Positions 12,099 to 24,185 of a stretch of DNA of 64,000 bases are shown in pieces. Positions within the stretch are counted from its first letter, which is position 1, and the number at the start of each line of letters is the position of its first letter. Source of the stretch: Punica granatum (Eukaryota; Streptophyta; Magnoliopsida; Myrtales; Lythraceae); contig NC_045134.1 of assembly GCF_007655135.1 (NCBI RefSeq), positions 20,856,568 to 20,920,567 on the forward strand, given 5' to 3'. A model generated the notes under the pieces. The model searched no databases. It was given only the letters and a program-made list of their open reading frames with translations, and was not told where the DNA came from. The position numbers were made by a program, and so were the translations under genes.

Positions 12099-15000
12099 TG
12101 GCTCATTTTCAACCTCAAAGAGGTCAGCCCATTCCTAAAACTGATGGAGAAAAACGTGAAATGGGTCGTGACGAGTTGTTGGGCGTGATTCCTGAATTGA
12201 GGAGACAATTGCAGCTCTATGAAGGCCAAGTGAATGATAGGGGAGGTTGAGCCATGGAAGATGCCATTCGTTTCATGGAGTTGAAAAGGGAAAAGACTCT
12301 AGTGTTGATTCTGGTCAAGAGCAAAGGAGGAGGCCCCCTCCAAGAGATTGGAAAGATGATGTGAAGGTGGAGGTTTCAGAATTTGATGGCAAGGCTCAAG
12401 GAGATGATTTTGTTGAATGGCTCTTGATTACAAGGATTATTCTGAAGAGAGGAATGTCAAGCTGGTTGCTATCAAGCTCCGAGGATACACATCCAATTAG
12501 TGGGAGAATCTGAAGCGAGAGCGTGAAAGAGAAGGTAGAAGTCGAATACAAACATAGGCAAATATGAAAAGAGAATTGAAGAAGAGGCTTTTAATCGACA
12601 CCTATAAGCAGAGGGTGTACTTAAGGTTCTACAGCTTCTGGTAAGGGGATCAATCCATTGAGGATTATACTAAGGAATTTGAATTCCTATGCTCAAGTAT
12701 GACATTCGTAAGCTGAAAGAGTGAACTATTGCCTGTTATTTGGGGGGCCTAAGGAAAAGCATTGTTGACGCCATCCGACTCCAACCTTTTTTGGACTTTC
12801 AATTATGTCCGAAAGTTGGCTCTTATTGTGGAGCAGCACTTTTGGAAAGATCGACGTTTCCAACAAGGGGAGTACTAGTGCTTTAGCTATTGGCAAGTTG
12901 AGTTTCTCTTATAACAAAGTTTTTTTCCTCAAAGAGTGGATAGAAGAACAAGCTGCTGGTTGAGACTCTTACTATAAAAAGGTGATGTTTCAAATGTCAA
13001 GGCTATGGACATATTCAAGCCGATTGTTCAGAAAAAAAAGTCATTATGATCATTAATGAAGTAGTTGAGGAGGTTGAAGAGGAAGAGGCCTAGCATAACG
13101 ACGATATTGAGGAGGTTGAGGAGTGTGCTAATGAAGGTGAGCTATTGCTCATGAGAAAGTTTGCATTCCAATGTTGATAAGGAGAAGTTGTAGCTTAGAG
13201 AAGCTTTGTTTCACACCCAATGCACTTCTCATGGAAAAGTGTGCATGGTGATCTTAGATAGTGAAAGCTCCACCAATGCCGTGCCAAAAGAGATGGTTAC
13301 TAAGCTAGGATTGAAGATTGGGCCACATCTCAAACCATATAATATTCGATGGTTGCAAAATGGAGGAGGTATCAGAGTTACGAAAAGGTGTCTTGTGTCC
13401 TTTTCAATTGGCAGGAATTACAAGGATGAATTGTGTTGTGATGTTATGCCAGTGGACGCATGTCATTTGCTGCTTAGGAGGCATGGGAGTATGATCGAAA
13501 TGTATCTCACGATGGCTTTCGTATTATGTGCTCTTTTATCAAGGATGGATGTAAGATCAAGTTGTTACCAATAAAACCTGAAGAACTCTCCAAACTAACC
13601 AAGAAAATCAATGAAGATCTACCTTGATCGCAAGTAGAAGAGCACTTAATCCACGGGGATGAGCTCTTTATTATTGTGGCCTTGGAGAAAGACAGTATTG
13701 AAGATGTCCCTGATCAGAGAGTGCAACAACTTTCTCAAGAGTTTCAGGATGTTGTTTCGGTGGAAATTCCAAAAACTCTCCCTCCTATGCGTACCATTCA
13801 ACACTAGATCAATCTTATCTCGAGAGCTCCATCGCGGAACAAAGTAGCATATCGAATGAACCCATCACAGCCAGCTGAGTTGCAGAAGCAAATAAATGAA
13901 CTTTTGGAGTGTGGATTAATCCGGAAAAGTCTTAGGTATTGTGCCGTATCAGCTCTATTAGTTCCAAAGAAGGATGGTTTGTGGCAAATGTGTGTTGATA
14001 GCTGCCCAATCAACAAGATTACGGTAAAGTATACATTCCCTATCTCTTGCTTTGATAATTTATTTGATTAATTATATGGTACTAAGGTGTTCTTTAAGAT
14101 TGATTTGAAAAGCGGATACCACCTTAATCAAACGAAGGAAGGGGATGAGTGGAAAATCGCTTTCAAGATAAGCCAGGGATTTTATGAATGGCTTGTTATG
14201 CCATTTGAGTTATCCAATGCTCCGAGTACTTTCATGTGGCTCATGACTCAAGTCTTCCAGCCTTTTATGGGAAAGTTCGTTGTTGTTCACTTCGACGATA
14301 TCCTCATCTACAGCAAAGAGGAAGGGGAGCATCTGGTTCATTGAGGAAGGTTTTTGAAAGTTCTAAGGTAGCAATGGTTATATGTCAATCTCAAGAAGTG
14401 CAAGTTCATTTTTGATCATGTCTCTTTCCTCAAGTATATCATAATCAGCTCGGGCATTCAAGCGGATCTACGTAAAATTGAGGTTATTGTGACTTCGCTG
14501 GTACCCAAGACAATTCCGACATCCAAAGATTTTATGACATGGTCTTTGTTTTGTTGAATGCTTGATAGAAACTTTAGCTCTTTGGTTGCTCCGATAACTG
14601 AATGCTTGAAAGGTGGTGTATTTATATGGACAGCAGTTGCCTAAAAGAGCTTTGAGTTAATCAAGACAAAAATGACTCAAGCTCTTATCTTGGCCTTGCC
14701 AGACTTTGATGTCATTTTTTAGGTTGAATGTGACGCAATATGAGTAGGGATTGGAACCGTCCTCAGCCAAGAAGGAAAGCCGGTAACATTATTTAGTGAG
14801 AAGCTTGATGACCTAGCTTAAATACTCATTTTTCGATAAGGAGTTCTATGTCATAGTTTGTTCATTGGATCATTGGAGACATTATTTGCTCCCTTGAGAG
14901 TTCATCTTGTATTTTGATCATATGAGTGTTTTAAATACCTCAACAGCTAGCAAAGCTCAACGTTCGACGTGCCAAATGGGTTGAATGTTTGCAATCATTT

Positions 15001-16231
15001 CAGTTTGTAATCATGCACAAGTCGAGAAAGTTTAATCAGGTTGCTGATGCTTTCAATCATTGGTCCATGCTATTCTCTGTCATGCTGACATAAGTGATGG
15101 GCTTTGAGCACATCAAAAACTTGTATGATAGTGATCCTAACCTTGCAAACATATGGAAAGCATGTTCAGATGGTTCGCAGCAGATGTATTTTATTTGGGA
15201 TGGATATCTAGATCGTGGGAAACAACTTTGTATCCCACAGAGTTCTTGAGAGAATTCATCCTTCGAAAAGCACATGAGAGAGGACATTATGGTCATTTTG
15301 GTCAATCAAAGACGTCGAAGCTTATGCAAGAAAACTTCTATTGGCCAAAGCTTATTCGAGATGTTAACTGATTACTTGAAAAACGTGGAGTTTGTCATCG
15401 AGTGAATATGCAAGGAAACAATGCTAGATTATATAGTCCTTTACCCATTCCAATGGCTCCTTGGGAGGATATCAGCACGGGTTTCATGTTGGGGCTTTTG
15501 AAAACTCAGTGAGGTAAAGAATAAATCGTTATTGTTGTTGATCTCTTTTCCAAGATGGCGCATTTTATCCCTCGCAACAAGGCCTCAGTTGCATCTCATA
15601 TAGCAGATTTATTCTTTCAAACTATTGTGAAGTCGCACGAAATACCGAAAAGCATGGTTTTAAATAGAGATTCCAAGTTTCTTGGCCACTTTTAGCGTAG
15701 CTTGTGGGCCAAGTTGGGCACGTAACTGAAGTTTAGTGATTCACACCACCCTCAAACTGATGGCCAAACTGAAGTAGTTAATAAAAGCCCAGGTTCGTTA
15801 CTAAGAAATTTGATCAAGAAGAACATATGGGAGAATGGGAGTCACTTCTCTCGCATGCTAAGTTTGCTTTCAATAGGTTTGCGAATCGAACAACCGGGAA
15901 GAGTTTTTTTTAGATAGTTTATGGCAAGAACCCTCTCAAGCCTTTGGACCTTTCTCCTCCTCTCAGTCAACATTTCATGAGTGGAGATGCTGATGAATGA
16001 GTCAAACAACTCAAGAAGTTGAGGGTGTTCAAAGAAGGGGACTTAGTCTGGATCCATCTTCACAAAGAGCATTTCCCGAACAAGAGGTTTCCTAAACTTC
16101 GACCACGTGTTGGTGGACCATTTCGGGTTATGCAACAAGTGGGGAACAATGCGTATCATATCGATTTGCCAAAACATTATGCTATTTCTCCTTTGTTGGA
16201 TATGACTAATTTGGCTCCATATCTGATCTAG
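12099..16231 (+). pseudogene. gag-pol remnant of Ty3/gypsy element
   Basis: Broken reading frames on + give recognisable domains. Gag starts near 12099. A retropepsin-like part lies in 13206-13574, with VILDSESSTNAV where an active-site DSG/DTG is expected. Reverse transcriptase spans 13856-14344 and keeps the FDDILIYS motif but has an in-frame stop at about 14070. RNase H is badly degraded to about 15060. The integrase zinc-finger region lies at 15153-15371 (HERGHYGHFGQSKT) and the core at about 15400-15790 with several stops. A C-terminal GPF-type module is at 16019-16231 (KLRPRVGGPFRVMQQVG). No chromodomain is seen. It cannot encode a working polyprotein. Confidence 0.85.
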
Positions 16232-16818
16232 TTGGCTCGAGGGTGAGTTGTTCTCAACAAGGGGAGAATGATGCAGTCGGTGATCTAATCGGCCTCATGA
16301 AAAATTATCTAGGCTTGATAGAAACTAGCCACGAGTTTATGTTGCATCCTTGTGGACCTTCCAAGTGGTTTGTTGTTTCAAAAGTTGAAAAAGTTTCAGG
16401 CAGCCCGAGTGGAGAAGCCCAAACCGTTGGGAAGTCTGATGGAAATTGATCATAAGTCAAGAATTGCAATAAATAAGTGGTTGTGGCATTGGTAGGTTTG
16501 AGTTTTTATTTCTCTTTGAAAATTGTTAGGCTGTCATTAGTTAAGCCAAAATTGTAAGTCTAAATGTGTGTAGGGACTTAGGGCATTAAGTATTTTCCAC
16601 TGCTACATATTGTATGCATCTGAAGTAATGAGGAGTAGACTGTGTTTTGGACGAATTTCTCTCTTGTTTCTTTACCTTTTGGTGCTCCAAAAACAGTGAA
16701 ACATCTGATCTTTATCTCTTGATAGCTATCTCGAGTGGTGATCCTTCTTTATCTCGACTTGGCTTCTAGAGTGGTGATCTTCTATCTAGGTTTTCTCTAT
16801 CTTCAGTGGTTATTCTTT

Positions 16819-17171
16819 GAGGTTTTTTCCCCAAGTGGCCCATGATTTATCCTTTCTGTCAAATCTATCATATACTTTTTTTGGTCAAATATATCACATG
16901 GTTTACTTTTTGCATCAAGTCTATCATAACATTATCTTTTCCGTCAACATCTAACGGCCGTGCTGACGTGTCACGTGGAGCGATAGTGAGACACACTTGT
17001 CACGTGGGCGCCACGTCAGCAGGCCGTTAGACATTGACGGAAAAGATAACGCCATGATAAATTTGATGTAAAAAGTAAATCATGGGATATATCAGATATA
17101 TTAGACAAAAAAAAGCATATGATAGATTTGACAGAATGGATAAACCATGGGTCATTTGGGGTATAAATCCC
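16819..17171. mobile_element. Fold-back MITE inserted in the gypsy right LTR, 353 bp
   Basis: The left LTR supplies the uninterrupted site, so the ends can be read directly. The element runs from gaggttttttcccc to ggggtataaatccc. It is flanked by ttattcttt (16810-16818) and ttgttcttt (17172-17180), a 9-bp duplication with one mismatch. Arms pair over most of their length (catgatttatcctttctgtc against gacagaatggataaaccatg). The core carries tcacgtgg and gccacgtcagc, that is G-box/ABRE-like ACGTG cores. It has no coding capacity. The 9-bp duplication suggests Mutator-type mobilisation. Confidence 0.85.
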
Positions 17172-17233
17172 TTGTTCTTTTCATTCCGATCAGAAATCCT
17201 ATTGCATCTCTGAGAATCCATCTTGGAAGTGCA

Positions 17234-17645
17234 TTAGTTGTTGACAAGATGTTCTCTTCTCTTTTTTATTTCAAAATATTTTTTATTTTTAAAAATATTA
17301 CAAATTAATAAGTTTATTGAAAATTCAAATGGTAAAACCAAAGTGAATAAACCATGTAATGCTAAAGATGAGAATAATTCAAAAGAACAAATAATTAGGA
17401 TGAAAGTGAAAAGAAAACAGAGGTTAAGGGTCAAAAGAAATTTATCTTATTAAGTCAACAATGTCAATGAGGTGGAGCTTCTACTTTGATTAAGAATAGA
17501 GTGGAGTGTTATTGTGCAAAAATCTCGTGAGAGGGGAGTGTATTTTATCTTTTTATTTAAAAAAATTATATACAATTGATTGAAAAAGTGTTTATTGTTT
17601 TAAAAAATTATATAAATGTCAGAAAATTGAGAAAAATAATTATGT
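17234..17645. other. AT-rich spacer
   Basis: AT-rich sequence between the gypsy element and the next fold-back element. The short overlapping ORFs on both strands around 17234-17453 are low-complexity and show no protein family features. Confidence 0.5.
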
Positions 17646-17655
17646 TATTTAGAAA

Positions 17656-18143
17656 CGTTAAATGCACTTTACCCCGAAACTATGGCACAGAATTGGGTTT
17701 GCCCTCGATCTTTTGAATTTAGCAATACTCCCTCCCCTAATTCGAAAAAGAGCAAGGTAACTCCTAGACTAAATTCCGGTCACATTTCTAGCCAAAACAT
17801 GCCGATAGATGCCCTAGTTGTGAGTGATGATGATAGCATGCCAAAACATGCAAGGACAATGGTCCGGGCATTACGTGCAGAGTAGTGGTGGGTGATGATG
17901 ATAGATGCCCTAGTTTTGCAAAATTCAATTTTGATAAATTCTTCCATTGTGACAAATTTTCCCTCTCCGAATTAGCAAGTAAGCGGCATGTGACATGTTT
18001 TGGTCGAAAATGTAGCCAGAATTTGGTTCAGGAGTCACCTTTGCTTATTTTCAGGTTAGGTGAGGGGTACTTTGCCAAATTTTGAAGGTGGGGGACAAAC
18101 TCAATTTCACCTTATAGTTTATGAGGCAAAATGCATTTAACTA
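17656..18143. mobile_element. Fold-back element with 9-10 bp target duplication, about 488 bp
   Basis: Imperfect inverted-repeat arms: gttaaatgcactttacccc at the left pairs with gaggcaaaatgcatttaac at the right, and ttctagccaaaacatg pairs with catgttttggtcgaaaa further in. The exact duplication tatttagaaa occurs at 17646-17655 and 18144-18153 (9 bases if the first t is excluded). No transposase. The ORFs crossing it arise from the palindromic sequence. Confidence 0.8.
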
Positions 18144-18153
18144 TATTTAGAAA

Positions 18154-21127
18154 ATATAAAAGGACAAAAGAAGTTACGATGTGCATAGCACGGGTACGCA
18201 TCTTGTCAGTTGCATCCATAATTGGACCAGTAGTCCATGAGTAATTTGGAATGGGCTCAGTGCATTGTTTATGGTCCAGTGTTTTTTTTTTTGGAATAAA
18301 AAGGTGGCCAGTAGTGACGGCAATATTGCTGCCCTCCGCAATGTTCGGATTCTCGTGTTCAACCGCAAACATATCAGACGATCTAAATAATCAGCGCAAG
18401 TACTGGCCTCTTCAGCATAACACCACCAAGTGCCTAATATAATTTACAGAAGCTGAAGATGACTCTAGGCCCAAGCCAAAGAGCCCACCCTAGTATATAT
18501 CCCTGAGGGGGGGGGGGGGGGTTTTGAACTCGAGTCTCGAGAATCTCCAAACCACATGGGAGTGAGTTTGAAATTACTAGACCCTCACCCCTGATAGTGT
18601 GTATAATCCATCTAGCGTTGAGTAGTTTTTTCTTGTGGCCCTTTAATTTGCTGCATGACCCCCCTTCATGCTATTGCCTTTCGCCTTGAGAAACCGCTTT
18701 TCACGCTGGGGTCGGGGAAGGGGGCTTGCGCGCCGAGGGGGTCGGGGATGGCATCAACCCTCGCATCCTCCATCATATATATATATATATGAAAGCAAAG
18801 AAGATGCACTCAATTGTATTGCAGATCAAGTCTTCCTCGACGATAACAAGGAAACATATTTTTACTTTTTGGGGAAAAAGAAACAAATTGAGATACCGAA
18901 TTGTTCTCATAGTTGCCAGCTAAAAGCTAGAAAAATCATCCCCTCCCAACCATCCAAATCAATACTTTCGAGGATCGGAAAATAAGAGTAATGGCTTTAT
19001 TCGATAAATAAATAACAATATAGTGATGAAAGATAATCTTTTCTTCTAGGTAATTAACAGTAATACATCACAGAATTAACGTGGAAAAAGTATGTGATGA
19101 TCAACGCCGAATTGCTCATTTTCAGCAATAGAAAACGTATAGCAGGAAACTATTTTCAGTTTTCTGCAACCATATTATTAGGCTCTAACTTATATCAATC
19201 GATCAAAGCCAGTCATCAGAATCATTGTTCTCATCACAGGGAGGATACAACGAGAAATATCAAAGAAGTCAGACAAAAATCATCCTTCTATTGGTCTGAT
19301 GTCGATTTCTTTCTCTTTCGAGACACACAAGCACAAAGCACACACGACGACATTCACAATGGAGTTTGATTTGTGCTTTTGCTCACTATCGTCTCAGTGA
19401 GTTCTGCTTCACATAGCCATTTAATTTTAAAAGGCTCTTCTTAACTGTGGCAAGGCAATCTTTAAGGTCATACATATGGGTGCGTGTGCGTACACATGTA
19501 TGAGGGGGAGTTCTTTTGAGACTCCCAGTTCAATGCACAAGATACAGGAACCCCTCTTCCATTTTAGAGATTGGGCACATCTTGTTTTAGAGACGTCAAA
19601 AAATGAGGTTGGAATTCAGATTTTGTTACAAATCGAAAAATTGACTACGTAATAACTTTTAAACCGCACAATGAAATTGATTGTTGTAATGGCCTAAGGC
19701 TTCCTTACAACCTTAGAGTCTTACCATATAAAAATTTGAGGCCGAATCAACTGTCGGAGACGATATCTTCGCAAATTTAGAATTAGAATATTCTAAATAA
19801 GATCATATTGATCAATTAGGTATAGTTGATATCTTAAGGATTTTTTTATACATATTTCCGATATTATACTGATATTTTGAGATAATTTGGTTCCTAGTTA
19901 GTTATGTCATCGAGCCTATAAAGAGGCAGATTCACTATGTAATTCATCCAGTCGTTCTATATAGTTATTATTTGTTACTCCCGTGAGTTAAGCTTTCGAG
20001 TCATTCTCTTATATCTTCTCATTATATATTATATAAAATTTGTGAGCAACAATTAGAAAATCACCATTGATACTTAACTTCAAGTTTTCTCCCTCTAAAT
20101 TAATGATGATCCTTTATATGTTATTTTTACCTTAATTTTTTTATATGATTAGATTTTAGAGGTCGTAAGGACGCTATAGGTCCTTATAGCACTAAATTTC
20201 GTTAAGTGGTTTAAGAGTAATTGCGTAATTAATCTTCAGTTTTGTGACAAAATTCGAATTTCAACCTCGTTTTTAACATTTCTTATTGTTATGAGCTTCG
20301 GTTTATTTCTAAACTGTAGTATTCCGCATAAGGTTTCCAAAGATAACAAGAACAGTCCAATTGGCGGTTCAATGCAAACAAAAGATGATGTTCCTGAAAC
20401 TGGTCTTTTGGATGATAAGAAGAGAATTCTCTGATTTTGATAAGAGGGAGTACCGTGCTTATTTTTCACTTAAATCGGGAGCATTGAGCGAAATTTTAAA
20501 GGTTGGGAGACAAATCTAAAAATGCCCCATGGTTCAGAGGACAAACTGCATTTCTCTTATATTATAAAATCAAAATATTGCTTGAAAATATTGCCAGTAG
20601 GTTAGAAAGATAAATCAGCTCGATGAGCAAAGAAGAGCATAGTATCTCATACCTATTTATAATTTACAATATATATAGAAGCTTAAGCGCGAGACCTGAG
20701 AGCTCAATTTGCTAACCTTCAGCTCGTGGTTGAGTGTAGCGCAAATTATGAGAGCTCTAATTGCTAATCCTCAACTAGTAGAGTGTCATATGGATTACTC
20801 AGATAATTAATTTCTTCGAAAAGAGAATAATATATTTCAATTTTAATTTTAATACAATCAAAACAATTAATTTTATCACTACCGAAAAACCAATTAATTT
20901 TATATTAAAACTCACAAATAAGTATTAAAAGTTTTCTTTATATAACCACACCTAGAGAAATTAAATAGTTTCTCCATATATATATATATATATATCAAAT
21001 AATTATATTTTATTAATTTTTATGTACCTAGTTATTTATTTTTTAGCTTCTAGATAGATGAGAGACTGCATTTATCTCATATTATATTTGGAATTAACTT
21101 CCTTCAAGAGGCTTCTTAAAAGGGGTT
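18154..21127. other. Intergenic spacer with homopolymer tract and possible solo LTR
   Basis: No credible gene. There is a run of 15 G at 18507-18521, a TA microsatellite near 18776-18791 and another at 20976-20995. The part around 19784-20052 resembles a copia-type LTR: a gagataatttggttcctag block, a cctataaagaggc TATA-like box, and an end in gagcaaca. It has no matching partner, so a solo LTR or remnant is possible but unproven. Confidence 0.4.
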
Positions 21128-21362
21128 AATTGCAGAGGCCAATCAGAGAGTGCCACATCATCACGTGTCAGACTATTGTCGGCAATGAAATAATAAGAAA
21201 CTTGTTAAATAACAAGACAATTATTATTTAATAAGAAACTTATTATTTTGAATACATACTCTTATTGAAGAACAAGTTCCTTGCACAATAGGAAAAATCT
21301 TGTTATTTTTTAGAGGATCCTTAAAAGCTCACTTTTTAGGAGCCTCCTGACCTTAGGCGCTC
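21128..21362. repeat. Dispersed small repeat, copy 2 (inverted relative to 8962-9260)
   Basis: The reverse complement of this stretch follows the block order of 8962-9260: an aggaggctcct-like end, ataacaagat, acttgttcttcaataagag, ataataagtttcttatta and tttaacaagtttcttatt. One edge carries catcacgtgtcag with an ACGTG core. It lies about 400 bases upstream of the DUF26 gene. No coding capacity. Confidence 0.55.
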
Positions 21363-21766
21363 CCATTATATTATCTCATATTATTTATTTATTAGCTTCT
21401 AGATAAGATGCCTCTCCGCCCTAAGAAGAGCAAAGAATAGAATTTGAACCAGCTCGATGATGACGCCCACGATTTCCTGGCCGTCCAACGTACCATTTCT
21501 TCTCCCCTCCAATTATGGTTGTGCGATGATAAGCAAATCAATGATCAGGTATATATAAGAGCCTAATTCAGTACTTCTATGCCGGATTCTCGACAAAAAG
21601 CTGAGCATAAAATTCCAATAGCGTAAATCAAATAAGGGAGACAAAATAAGTACAAATAAAATTAGACGAAACCTATGTGACATCACCCCTTCGAATATAT
21701 AATCAAATATGTGGTGACAGAGGATCCAAAGGTGACAAATCAAAGTTGCCTAACAAGAGATTAAAC

Positions 21767-22201
21767 ATGCTTGGCATGGCTACTTTCATGAAAGTTGCGT
21801 CCTTTTTGGTGTTGGTGTTCTTTGTTTATGGCAGTTTGAAGTGTGACGCTAATCTGCCTCCGAATATAAAACTAGTGTCCAAAATCTGTAACGGCAAGAC
21901 GTTCCAGTTGGAGAGTCCGGGAGCTGTGATGATTTCTCATGTGCTCGACCATTTAATCCGTGATACACCAGACAAGGGTTACGACTATTACTTCCAGTCT
22001 CCTAATCCGCCACATACTACTCTCTATGGGCACGCTGCATGCAATGGAGAACTTTCACACGAGGAATGTCATGATTGCTTGGATCTTATACTCTACGAAA
22101 TATATTATGAAGGTAACTGTCCCCATTTTAGTATAGGGGTTCAAGTAAAACTTGTGGATTGTAGACTAAGGTATGAACTCTATCCGTTTAATGATGTATG
22201 A
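21767..22201 (+). CDS. Secreted cysteine-rich protein with one DUF26 (Gnk2-like, antifungal) domain
   Basis: A single-exon frame of 144 aa from the ATG at 21767; a second in-frame ATG at 21776 is equally possible. The N-terminus has a hydrophobic signal peptide (VASFLVLVFFVYGSL) with likely cleavage after the KCDA region. The mature part shows the DUF26 hallmark C-x8-C-x2-C as CNGELSHEECHDC, then a downstream GNC and a VKLVDCRLRYELYPF ending typical of ginkbilobin-2 domains. Known relatives are apoplastic, some bind mannose and inhibit fungi, and others are ectodomains of cysteine-rich receptor kinases. Here there is no transmembrane segment or kinase and only one domain. A defence role is inference. 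An in-frame open stretch extends upstream to 21677 but lacks a signal-peptide-like start. Confidence 0.8.
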   Translation: MLGMATFMKVASFLVLVFFVYGSLKCDANLPPNIKLVSKICNGKTFQLESPGAVMISHVLDHLIRDTPDKGYDYYFQSPNPPHTTLYGHAACNGELSHEECHDCLDLILYEIYYEGNCPHFSIGVQVKLVDCRLRYELYPFNDV

Positions 22202-22340
22202 CAAAACAATTCTATCATTGTTCAATTCCCTTTATAAAATCCTTTATGTATTTGAATAAAATCCATATTATGGAAAGGGGTTCTGCTTGGTTGAGCAACT
22301 CTCGGCACATAATTTAATTTTATGTTTATTTGTTTGATTT

Positions 22341-22863
22341 ATGTTGGATTATGTACTACGACTATGGCTTCGGCTTGTAAATAATACATTGGCCGTTCCT
22401 TGTAATGAAAAGATCTCTGTCAAAGATTGCTGTTTACATGTGAGTTCATGGAAAAGAAGTTTCTCAAGGACACTGCACGCGACAATGTTTGAAGTTGCAG
22501 CTGCAGAATCAGTCTCGATCATTAACCGATTCATCAATCAGCGAAACCAAGTACGTATATATAAGTATTTCAAGTTCCTTGACTGCAATAATATGCAACG
22601 AATATGTCATGGGCTCGGTAGATATCAATGCCAAAGATAAACTAAAACAAGGATAGGGCGTCCAGTGTCCTCGTCCGACCTACTACATGGCCTACGAACT
22701 CGATCTCTGTCAATGTTACCGATGCATACAAGCAGACCATGCTAACTTTCGAAAAAGTGCATGGACAGACCTTGCCTTTCAATGTTCTAAGCCAATTAAT
22801 TCACTATTACAATATTTGCTGGCAAAGTACGATTCGACTAACAAGATAAAGGAGTTACAGTAG
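22341..22863 (+). CDS. Hypothetical two-exon small protein (weak PMEI-like pattern)
   Basis: A tentative gene: exon 22341-22550 ends at a strong donor (accaa|gtacgt) and a second open frame 22657-22863 follows a tag acceptor, in phase. The product would be 138 aa. The first part has C-x8-C (CNEKISVKDC) followed by a helix-like stretch (FEVAAAESVSIINRFI), loosely recalling pectin methylesterase/invertase inhibitors. The second part has LDLCQCYRCIQA. Against it: the similarity is faint, that family is usually intronless, there is no clear signal peptide, and it lies only 140 bases after the DUF26 gene. It could be a decayed gene or chance. Confidence 0.25.
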
Positions 22864-24062
22864 TACATTTGATAGTTTTTTCGGTTACAATAGAAGGCTC
22901 ATGGCCTAATTATATTTGATAGTTTTAGTTCAAGTGTTTAGTATTTCAATTAATATGTTTACTATTTTTACTATTTGTTATTAGTACAAATATTTATTAC
23001 TTTTACTTTCGGTTCAAGCTAAGTGTTTAATGTTTTAGTTCAAGTGTTTATTATATAATCCATCACGAATAGCAAATGCACTAAACAGTTGAACTGAAAT
23101 ACTAAATTTTTGAATTAAAGTACCAAACATGTCACACTAACCCCATGTCATGTTGGAGTTTCATATGAAAACGAAAAACATCAACCAACTTTCCTACCAA
23201 TGTCAATATATGGATCGAGAAGTCCAGTACTTACCTGGGCTAATCAAACTGAAAAGCATCAAACATTGTTTTCTCATTATTTACGGATTTTTTTCGCCTT
23301 TTTCTTCGACGGGTAAAATTGTGGGAGGCACTTACTCTCGCAATTCCGAGAAATTGAGTGTTAAAAGGTTATTTTCCATCCTAACAAATTCGTTTGTCGA
23401 AACTCGAACTTGTGTTCTCCTCTCTCTGTAATTGAGCCAAGGATGACGAGCATCGAGTATTTATGGTATTCTTATTGTCTTTTACTACTTGTGTACAACA
23501 ACATACAGATAGATAAACTTGTATGTGAACCGTGAATAAAGTAATACGTTTGTCGCCTTCAGCATCTCCGATCTCTTATGGAAGCTTCGATTCCCAGACC
23601 AACATAAACTCGTAAAAATGGAACTAATAGAGAAGATAATACACAATCTTAGCATATCTTGTATTTTAGGAATGTATATATACACTCGATGTCTCTCCTT
23701 TTCTGAATTCATGTATAGCTTCTATATAATGCAATACATTCTACCTCACACATTCAAGTGGGGATTTGTTGGAGTTTGGATCAGTCCTGCAAGGTTAATC
23801 GTACAAGACTCTCTGTGTGTGTCTGTCTTTAGTTGCTGAAATTAATGTTTTTTTGTTGTAGTCATATGTTTGTATGTTTTAGGCAGTTATCAAGTCATGT
23901 AATGGCAGTTACATGTTGTCTGTGTGTTTTATATTTTCAGTGCATGTGTAAGACAGTTATTAGTGTGCAGCAAAATGAAGAAGTTTTTCTGCAGAATTCC
24001 TTTCTTTCTTTCCTCTCTGCTCTTTACTCGATAATACTACAATCAACGATTACTGAACAATT

Positions 24063-24074
24063 TGGTATCAGAGC
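24063..24074 (+). promoter_or_regulatory. Primer binding site of level-2 copia
   Basis: tggtatcagagc, complementary to initiator tRNA-Met, lies four bases after the left LTR. Confidence 0.85.
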
Positions 24075-24185
24075 TGATTAATCTTGAGGGATCTGTGAGG
24101 GTGAAAAGTTCTTGTGTGTTTTTGAGAGACTTGTGAGTTGATTTGAGTGTAGTTTCAAACTGCATTCATAGCAGTTAAAGGTGAG

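Larger units (their letters stand above)
11450..17233 (+). mobile_element. Decayed Ty3/gypsy LTR retrotransposon
   Basis: Left LTR about 11450-12048 and right LTR 16269-17233 match over nearly their whole length, for example the blocks caagaattgcaataaataag and ttttcattccgatcagaaat. The right copy is longer only because a 353-bp fold-back is inserted in it. A primer binding site like that for initiator tRNA-Met (tggtatcaaagcc) begins at 12056. A polypurine tract (aaggggagaa) precedes the right LTR. Internal sequence on + reads gag, protease, reverse transcriptase, RNase H and integrase in normal gypsy order, with many stops and frameshifts. The LTRs have diverged clearly, so the insertion is old. 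The left boundary is uncertain by about 10 bases and no clean target duplication was seen. Confidence 0.85.

Noticed and set aside
17682..18085. Two adjacent + strand ORFs
   Set aside because: They lie wholly inside the fold-back element 17656-18143 and have no protein similarity I recognise.
18507..18521. Run of 15 G followed by ttttgaactcgag, considered as a tRNA or SINE head
   Set aside because: No A-box/B-box spacing or cloverleaf could be formed; homopolymer length may also be a sequencing uncertainty.
19094..19369. 91-codon ORF on +
   Set aside because: No signal peptide, domain or splice context; composition is like the surrounding spacer.
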